13,097 nt of DNA from assembly GCA_002713385.1 (NCBI GenBank), contig PAWC01000036.1, positions 17,230-30,326 of the forward strand, read 5' to 3'. The translations under genes were made by a program, and so were the position numbers. Source of the stretch: Fidelibacterota bacterium. GTDB lineage: Bacteria; Fidelibacterota; Marinisomatia; Marinisomatales; TCS55. Shown in pieces: positions 8,871 to 13,097 of this stretch. Position 1 is the first letter of the stretch; each line of letters opens with the position of its first letter. The notes beneath the pieces were generated by a model. The model saw nothing but the letters and a program-made list of their open reading frames with translations, made no database searches and had not been told where the DNA came from.

Positions 8871-9686
8871 ATGGAATGGTCCCAAATTCACGCGTTACTG
8901 AACTTGCTCTTTCGCTGGTTTCATGTAATAGCTGGTATTGCTTGGATAGGGCAAACCTATTTGTTTAATTGGATGGAAAAAACCTTACCCAAAGAAATTG
9001 ATCCAAAGGCCGACAATAATGTGTCCGGGCAGCTTTGGATGGTGCACGGCGGGGGTTTCTACTTTGTTGAAAAACAGAAAATTCCCAAGCTCATGCCCCG
9101 GACACTCCATTGGTTCAAATGGGAATCTGCGCTCACTTGGATCAGTGGTATGTTTCTGCTTATCATTGTTTATTACATGGGCGGACTTATGTTTGAACCG
9201 GGTTCAGAATTAACTGAATTAACTGCAGGTCTTATTGGCATAGGTGTACTGATTGTTGGGTATTTAGTATATCACTTTTTATGGACATCACCTCTGGGTA
9301 AAAATGAAATAGTAGGTTCAACTATATCTTTTCTTTTAACCATAGCACTTTTTATCGGACTAGATCAGATATTCAGTTCAAGAGCTGCCATGATGCATAT
9401 TGGAGCTGTATTTGGCACGATCATGACCGCCAATGTCTGGATGATTATTCTTCCTGCTCAACGTCAAATGATTGCTGCAACTGAAAAGGGTGAAAAACCT
9501 GATATGTCCCTGGCTGGAAAAGCCAGGCGCTGCTCTAAACATAATACCTATATGTCAATTCCTGTCATTTTCATCATGATCAGTAATCACTTTCCTGTCA
9601 CAACTTACGGGAATAGCTATAACTGGCTAGTATTAGGTTTTTTCATTGTTCTTGGCTGGTTGGCAGCGAAGTGGATGCGAGGCTAA
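8871..9686 (+). CDS. puuD: Membrane urate oxidase PuuD, membrane domain only
   Basis: PuuD oxidises urate to 5-hydroxyisourate and passes the electrons to the cytochrome chain. ATG 8871 is preferred over TTG 8862 because AAAGGAAG lies about 9 bp upstream of it; TTG 8862 would abut that site. The 271-residue product has about seven hydrophobic segments (approximately 11-30, 86-106, 118-137, 147-164, 174-195, 228-240, 250-268). It shows family segments such as RWFHVIAGIAWIG, MVHGGGFYFVEKQK and LHWFKWES. Histidines at 18, 59, 80, 176, 224 and 240 lie in or near membrane segments and could be cofactor ligands (inferred). The characterised PuuD is about 400 residues and ends in a periplasmic cytochrome c domain. 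Here the protein stops after the membrane part and has no CxxCH. The gene closes the operon, and no soluble uricase is present. Confidence 0.88.
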   Translation: MEWSQIHALLNLLFRWFHVIAGIAWIGQTYLFNWMEKTLPKEIDPKADNNVSGQLWMVHGGGFYFVEKQKIPKLMPRTLHWFKWESALTWISGMFLLIIVYYMGGLMFEPGSELTELTAGLIGIGVLIVGYLVYHFLWTSPLGKNEIVGSTISFLLTIALFIGLDQIFSSRAAMMHIGAVFGTIMTANVWMIILPAQRQMIAATEKGEKPDMSLAGKARRCSKHNTYMSIPVIFIMISNHFPVTTYGNSYNWLVLGFFIVLGWLAAKWMRG

Positions 9687-9743
9687 TCAATCTCATTTTA
9701 TTCTTCCCTAAACCTGGGCTTTATTTTTTTGAATCATTAAAAT

Positions 9744-9760
9744 CAAATTGGTTCAATTTG
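9744..9760. promoter_or_regulatory. Palindrome CAAATTG-GTT-CAATTTG, possible operator
   Basis: Two perfect 7-bp arms surround a 3-base centre. No T-run follows, so it does not look like a terminator. It abuts and partly overlaps the candidate -35 element of the promoter just downstream, where a repressor site would be expected. This role is inferred from position only. Confidence 0.35.
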
Positions 9761-9785
9761 TACTGTATATTCTAGTTATTATAAT
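9758..9785 (+). promoter_or_regulatory. Candidate sigma70-type promoter for the permease/selenoprotein unit
   Basis: A perfect TATAAT stands at 9780-9785 with TTGTAC at 9758-9763, spaced by 16 bp. The -35 box matches the consensus only in its first three bases. It would give a leader of about 150 bases before ATG 9942. In AT-rich DNA a TATAAT arises easily by chance. Confidence 0.35.
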
Positions 9786-9941
9786 ATTTCAACCACTATA
9801 TGTGAAGGAGAGATCATACATAAAACGATAATGATGACTAAATAATTTCACCAATTTTATTAATAAAGAGCCCCGCCTTGAGTGAAGTTTTTTGTTTATT
9901 GACATACCCTTTGTCTCTCACCTATCTTCAAACCCTCTTTT

Positions 9942-11300
9942 ATGCCAACAGGAAAACAACTTTCATTAAAACGCGATCTAGGACCCATTTCGGGTTATGC
10001 TACAATTATTGGTATATTAGTCGGTGCAGGTATTTTTCGTGTTACAGGTGAGGCTGGGGCTGTTGCCGGTTCAGCTGTCCCTTTAGCCTATCTGCTCTTT
10101 GCACCGATTGTTTTATCCACTGCAATAGCATATAGTGTATTTATGTCTACACCTTTGGGCATGCGCCCTGGAGGAGCTTATTTACATATTTCCCGCACGT
10201 TCGGTAATTACTATTTAGGTTTTATAGCCATGTGGATGAAGCTGGTTGCTTTTGTCGGTGCTATTTCATTCATGTCCACAAGTTTTGGGGAATACATGAC
10301 TTTCTTTTTTCCAAATCATGATCCGCGCATGTGGGGTACCATAGTACTATTGTTTTTTTATGGTATTAATATTATTGGCGTCCGTTATTATGGCCAGTTT
10401 CAAACCGCCATGCTCATCGTTCTTATAATAAGTATCTTGATTCTCGTTATTCCTGGTATTCCCGAAATTGATTATTCTTATTATGATCCCATATTGCCAA
10501 AAGGTTACAATGGGTTACTTGCTGCCATGCCCATGCTATTTTTCAGTTATGCCGGATTTGAAACATTGGCGCAGGTGGCAGGGGAAACAAAAGATCCTAC
10601 ACGAACACTCCCCATGATTTTTATAAAAGGTGTTTTAGCATCTGTATTTATTTTCTTTACCATGTCTTTTGTGGCCTTCGGCGTGCTTCCAGCTGATGTA
10701 CTGGCATCATCCAATTCTGCCATGGCCGATGTGGCGGCGCAATATCTGCCGCCCTGGGGATCATCCATTGTTGCGATTGGTGCCATGAGCGCTTTTTTAA
10801 CCAGCATTAATGGCTCAATACTCGTTCCCTCGCGTATGTTATTTGTTTTCAGCGAAGACAGGCTAATGCCCAGATCATTAGCATTAGTTCATCCCCAATG
10901 GCGGACCCCCTATATCAGTCTTATAATCAGTGCAATTATTTGTACCGCTCTTATATGGAGCCAATCTGCAAGATATCTGATGAATGCGGGACTTATAGGT
11001 ATATTTATAATTTATTGTTTCCAAGGCATTGCTTTAATGGCTTTACCCAATGTGAATAAGCGCCTTTATAATTCTGCACAATTTCAACTGCCAAAATGGC
11101 TATTATATCTTGTAGGAAGTATATCAGCTTTTTCCATGGCATACTTTCTAATTATGACTATTATGGATGTTTTTACATTTACATTCGTTGGATTGATTGT
11201 CGGAACAATTTTATATATTTTGGGAAGATATCAAGGTAAAAAAGAAGGATTTAATTATCATGCACGTATGGAACAAGATTACCATTTATTAGATCAATAG
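9942..11300 (+). CDS. APC-family amino acid permease (AA_permease_2 type)
   Basis: This is a 452-residue inner-membrane transporter of the amino acid-polyamine-organocation superfamily, with about 12 hydrophobic segments. The first contains the unwound-helix motif GILVGAGIF (about residues 24-32), where substrate is bound in this fold. The conserved stretch FFSYAGFETLAQVAGETKDP (about 199-218) and the following TRTLP are typical of the family, and PSRMLFVFSEDRLMP appears later. The substrate cannot be told from sequence; amino acids are the default, and nothing marks it as a purine or allantoin carrier, whose usual families (NCS1, NCS2) differ. ATG 9942 has no Shine-Dalgarno sequence. The selenoprotein-like gene starts 9 bp after its stop, so they are probably co-transcribed. 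Confidence 0.88.
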   Translation: MPTGKQLSLKRDLGPISGYATIIGILVGAGIFRVTGEAGAVAGSAVPLAYLLFAPIVLSTAIAYSVFMSTPLGMRPGGAYLHISRTFGNYYLGFIAMWMKLVAFVGAISFMSTSFGEYMTFFFPNHDPRMWGTIVLLFFYGINIIGVRYYGQFQTAMLIVLIISILILVIPGIPEIDYSYYDPILPKGYNGLLAAMPMLFFSYAGFETLAQVAGETKDPTRTLPMIFIKGVLASVFIFFTMSFVAFGVLPADVLASSNSAMADVAAQYLPPWGSSIVAIGAMSAFLTSINGSILVPSRMLFVFSEDRLMPRSLALVHPQWRTPYISLIISAIICTALIWSQSARYLMNAGLIGIFIIYCFQGIALMALPNVNKRLYNSAQFQLPKWLLYLVGSISAFSMAYFLIMTIMDVFTFTFVGLIVGTILYILGRYQGKKEGFNYHARMEQDYHLLDQ

Positions 11301-11309
11301 AAAATATTC

Positions 11310-11855
11310 ATGGCCTACATAGATACTATAGATATTGAAGAATCAGAAGGAATCGTTAAACAAGAATATGAAAAAGGTATTCGCCGCAGTGGGCGGGTAT
11401 TCAATATTTTAAAGATCATGAGCCGTAGTCCGGCAGCCCTTAAAGAAGCCATGCGCATGTATTTAGCTATCATGTATGGGAAATCGGAATTGTCTCGTGC
11501 CCAGCGAGAAATGCTGGCCACAGTAGTTTCCAGCATTAATCACTGTTATTACTGAATAGAAGCCCATGGGGATGATTTCCGTGACGAAGTCCAAAATGAA
11601 GAGTTAGCAAACCATTTGAAATACGATTGGAAAACAACTGATCTTTCACAAGAAGATAAAGCTCTTTGTACATGGGCTGAAAAACTGACCCTCATTCCAG
11701 GAGAAATGGATGAATCAGATGTACATAATTTGGAAAAAGTTGGATTTTCTCAAAACGCAATCAGTGATGCAGCACAAGTGATTGGTTATTTTAATTATAT
11801 AAATAGAATTGCAGACGGGTTAGGCGTAGATCTTGAGCCGGAGATGGAGAAATGA
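11310..11855 (+). CDS. AhpD-like peroxidase-related selenoprotein with CxxU motif (in-frame TGA read as selenocysteine)
   Basis: The frame opens at ATG 11310, meets TGA at 11553-11555 and continues in the same frame to a final TGA at 11853. Read through, it gives 181 residues, the usual length for AhpD/carboxymuconolactone-decarboxylase-like 'peroxidase-related' enzymes. The TGA is codon 82, exactly the second cysteine of the redox motif: SSINHC-Y-Y-TGA-IEAH corresponds to the family pattern NxCxYCxxxH, with His86 kept. The part after the TGA is clearly the family C-terminus, for example LCTWAEKLT and VIGYFNYINRIADGLGVDLE. Both halves are intact, with no other lesion. The likely role is thiol/selenol peroxide or disulfide reduction in the cytoplasm. 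It lies 9 bp behind the permease gene and lacks a clear ribosome-binding site. A Cys-to-stop mutation is the main alternative; the adjacent hairpin favours selenocysteine. AhpD-like selenoproteins are known as a class. Confidence 0.8.
11565..11583 (+). promoter_or_regulatory. Putative bacterial SECIS hairpin downstream of the TGA
   Basis: CAUGGGG (11565-11571) can pair with UUCCGUG (11577-11583) in a 7-bp stem that includes three G-U pairs. The loop is AUGAU; an added A-U pair would shrink it to UGA. Sixteen bases separate the TGA from the loop, and the loop contains a G. These features fit the loose rules for bacterial SECIS elements, which lie inside the coding region just after the UGA and bind SelB. 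Such elements are degenerate and a hairpin this small can occur by chance. Confidence 0.55.
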
Positions 11856-11863
11856 AACACTTT

Positions 11864-13097
11864 TTATTTCTTCTTTTTCCAGTACCAAAATGCAGGAATA
11901 CCTAAAAGAGTAAGCCCCAATCCTATTAACGATTGTTCCGGTGATTTAAAAAACGTATTCACCATAATTGCTGAAGAAAATATGATGAAAAAAGCTGGGA
12001 CATACGGATAGCCCCATACCTTATAAGGCCTATCTAGGTCTGGTTGTTTTTTCCTCAGTACAAATACCGTTGACGCAGAAGCTATCCACAACATAAAATT
12101 CACAAATACGACTAATGTTATCAATTCTTCAAACGTACCTGTAAGAGTTAAGGCTGCTGCCCAAAAACCTTGTATTATGATCGCATTACCCGGTGTATGA
12201 AATTTTGGATGAACATCCGCTGCTTTGGAAAAAAATAAATGATCTTTGGCCATCGCATAGTAAACTCTTGAGCCAACCAGTATATTTCCATTTAAAGCAC
12301 CAAACATTGAAACAATAATAACTAAGACAAAAAGGCCCCCTATTCCTGGCCCGTAAAGGCTTCTAGCAGTCATTTCGCCTACCTTTATTTCACCAATAAG
12401 AGAATCCATTGGTAATACCTTTAAATATGCAATATTTACCAGAAAATACAGTGTAAGGATGGTTACTGTGCCAATAATCAGAGCTAATGGTAGATTTCTT
12501 TTAGGGTTTTTAATTTCTCCAGCTGCAAAAGTAATATATTCCCATCCTCCTACTGTCCAGTTAACGGCCACCAAGGCGATACCCATACCCGTCAATATTG
12601 ATCCAATACTCATGTTAGTTGTATTTAATGACATATCTATATGATTACCTGTAGAGATAAATAAACCAGCCAGGGCAAACAGCAGTATGCTCCCAATTTT
12701 CAAAACCGTAAAAATATTTTGGATCCACTTTCCAAATACAATACCTAAATAATTTATTATAGATAAAATCAAGATTAGAGACAAAGCAAATATCTGGCCA
12801 CCAGATATTGAAAAACTACCAACATCTATTATAATATTTTGGGTGGACAGGCTGGGATAGAATGAGCCCACATGATCTGCAACAGCAATAGCAAGTGCTG
12901 CATTTGTTCCCGATATATAAGCAACAAATGCTATCCAACCAAATAGAAAACCTGGTAATTGACCATATGCTTCCCGTAGAAAAACATATTGTCCGCCTGC
13001 TTTTGGCATTGCTGCACCCAGTTCAGCGTATGTCAGTGCGCCAGCAAGCATTTGCAATCCGCCCAAAACCCATGCCAGTAATATCAACGATGCAGAT
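11864..13097 (-). CDS. APC-family amino acid permease, N-terminus outside the window (partial)
   Basis: This is a second AA_permease_2-type transporter on the opposite strand. The frame stays open to the window edge and the apparent start at 13087 is an internal TTG (Leu), so roughly 40 N-terminal residues, including the first helix motif, are missing. The visible part shows LAWVLGGLQMLAGALTYAEL, AAMPKAGGQYVFLREAYG, the central segment NWTVGGWEYITFAAGEIKNP, and GSRVYYAMAKDHLFF. The AELGAAMPKAGGQYVFLR region resembles amino-acid exchangers of the LAT or serine/threonine type, but the substrate is not determined. The protein ends in a basic tail (WKKKK). It is convergent with the selenoprotein gene across 8 bp. 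It is distinct in sequence from the permease at 9942, so it is not a recent duplicate. Confidence 0.88.
   Translation of the reverse strand, partial: SASLILLAWVLGGLQMLAGALTYAELGAAMPKAGGQYVFLREAYGQLPGFLFGWIAFVAYISGTNAALAIAVADHVGSFYPSLSTQNIIIDVGSFSISGGQIFALSLILILSIINYLGIVFGKWIQNIFTVLKIGSILLFALAGLFISTGNHIDMSLNTTNMSIGSILTGMGIALVAVNWTVGGWEYITFAAGEIKNPKRNLPLALIIGTVTILTLYFLVNIAYLKVLPMDSLIGEIKVGEMTARSLYGPGIGGLFVLVIIVSMFGALNGNILVGSRVYYAMAKDHLFFSKAADVHPKFHTPGNAIIIQGFWAAALTLTGTFEELITLVVFVNFMLWIASASTVFVLRKKQPDLDRPYKVWGYPYVPAFFIIFSSAIMVNTFFKSPEQSLIGLGLTLLGIPAFWYWKKKK

Larger units (their letters stand above)
9687..9941 (+). other. 255-bp intergenic spacer between the purine operon and the permease gene
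   Basis: The spacer is AT-rich and holds no convincing gene. Just after puuD, TAAACCTGGGCTTTA precedes a run of seven T (9724-9730). The stem has a mismatch and a tight loop, so it is only a weak candidate Rho-independent terminator. Further on are a palindrome and a candidate promoter, listed separately. GAAGGAGAG near 9802-9810 looks like a ribosome-binding site but leads only to tiny reading frames. A TTGACA at 9899-9904 has a poor -10 partner (TATCTT, 18-bp spacing) close to the permease start. Confidence 0.5.

Noticed and set aside
9802..9845. Possible small peptide gene after GAAGGAG in the spacer
   Set aside because: The reading frames that follow are four to nine codons long with no support; they could be a leader peptide, but nothing shows it.
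9899..9928. TTGACA with TATCTT as promoter for the permease
   Set aside because: The -10 match is poor and the leader would be only a few bases. The upstream TATAAT candidate is somewhat better; neither is certain.
11310..11555. An independent 81-residue gene ending at the TGA, with a second small gene at 11616-11855
   Set aside because: Both pieces lie in the same frame and together make one full-length family member, with the break exactly at the catalytic cysteine codon. Two separate genes or random decay are less likely than recoding.
1..13097. CRISPR arrays, tRNA or rRNA genes, insertion sequences and defence systems
   Set aside because: I saw no regularly spaced repeats, cloverleaf or rRNA segments, transposase motifs or defence-gene families on either strand.

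Overview
The window is about 13 kb of moderately AT-rich bacterial DNA, roughly 40% GC by eye. It is almost fully coding, with short spacers and overlapping genes. The organism cannot be named from this sequence. Separate XdhA, XdhB and XdhC, a membrane-bound PuuD-type urate oxidase instead of soluble uricase, and several starts with no visible Shine-Dalgarno sequence suggest a Gram-negative, possibly FCB-like or Marinimicrobia-like aquatic bacterium; this is a weak inference. The standard genetic code applies: TGA ends at least six genes here and tryptophan is encoded by TGG.

Region 1 (1-9686, + strand) is one tight operon for purine breakdown. The order is xdhA (5' end outside the window), xdhB, xdhC, allB, alc, uraD, an unassigned CitE/HpcH-like gene, uraH and puuD. 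Genes overlap by 4 to 17 bp or lie a few bases apart, except for a 32-bp gap before uraD that holds a perfect 8-bp inverted repeat. Together they encode hypoxanthine/xanthine to urate (XdhABC), urate to 5-hydroxyisourate (PuuD), then OHCU (UraH), (S)-allantoin (UraD), allantoate (AllB), and ureidoglycolate plus urea (allantoicase). The expected last step, ureidoglycolate to glyoxylate and urea, has no recognised enzyme in the window. The CitE/HpcH-like protein in the middle of the operon is a candidate for that step or for using the glyoxylate. PuuD lacks the C-terminal cytochrome c domain of the characterised enzyme.

Region 2 (9687-9941) is a 255-bp spacer with a weak possible terminator, a palindrome and a candidate promoter.

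Region 3 (9942-11855, + strand) holds an APC-family permease followed 9 bp later by an AhpD/carboxymuconolactone-decarboxylase-like gene. This second gene is interrupted by one in-frame TGA exactly where the second cysteine of the CxxC redox motif belongs (CYYC becomes CYY-TGA). The family continues in the same frame to the normal C-terminus, and a plausible bacterial SECIS hairpin lies immediately downstream. The best reading is a selenoprotein with a CxxU active site, which an automatic annotation would split into two short ORFs or call a pseudogene. It is the most interesting feature of the window.

Region 4 (11864-13097, - strand) is a second APC-family permease, convergent with the selenoprotein gene across 8 bp, with its N-terminus beyond the window.
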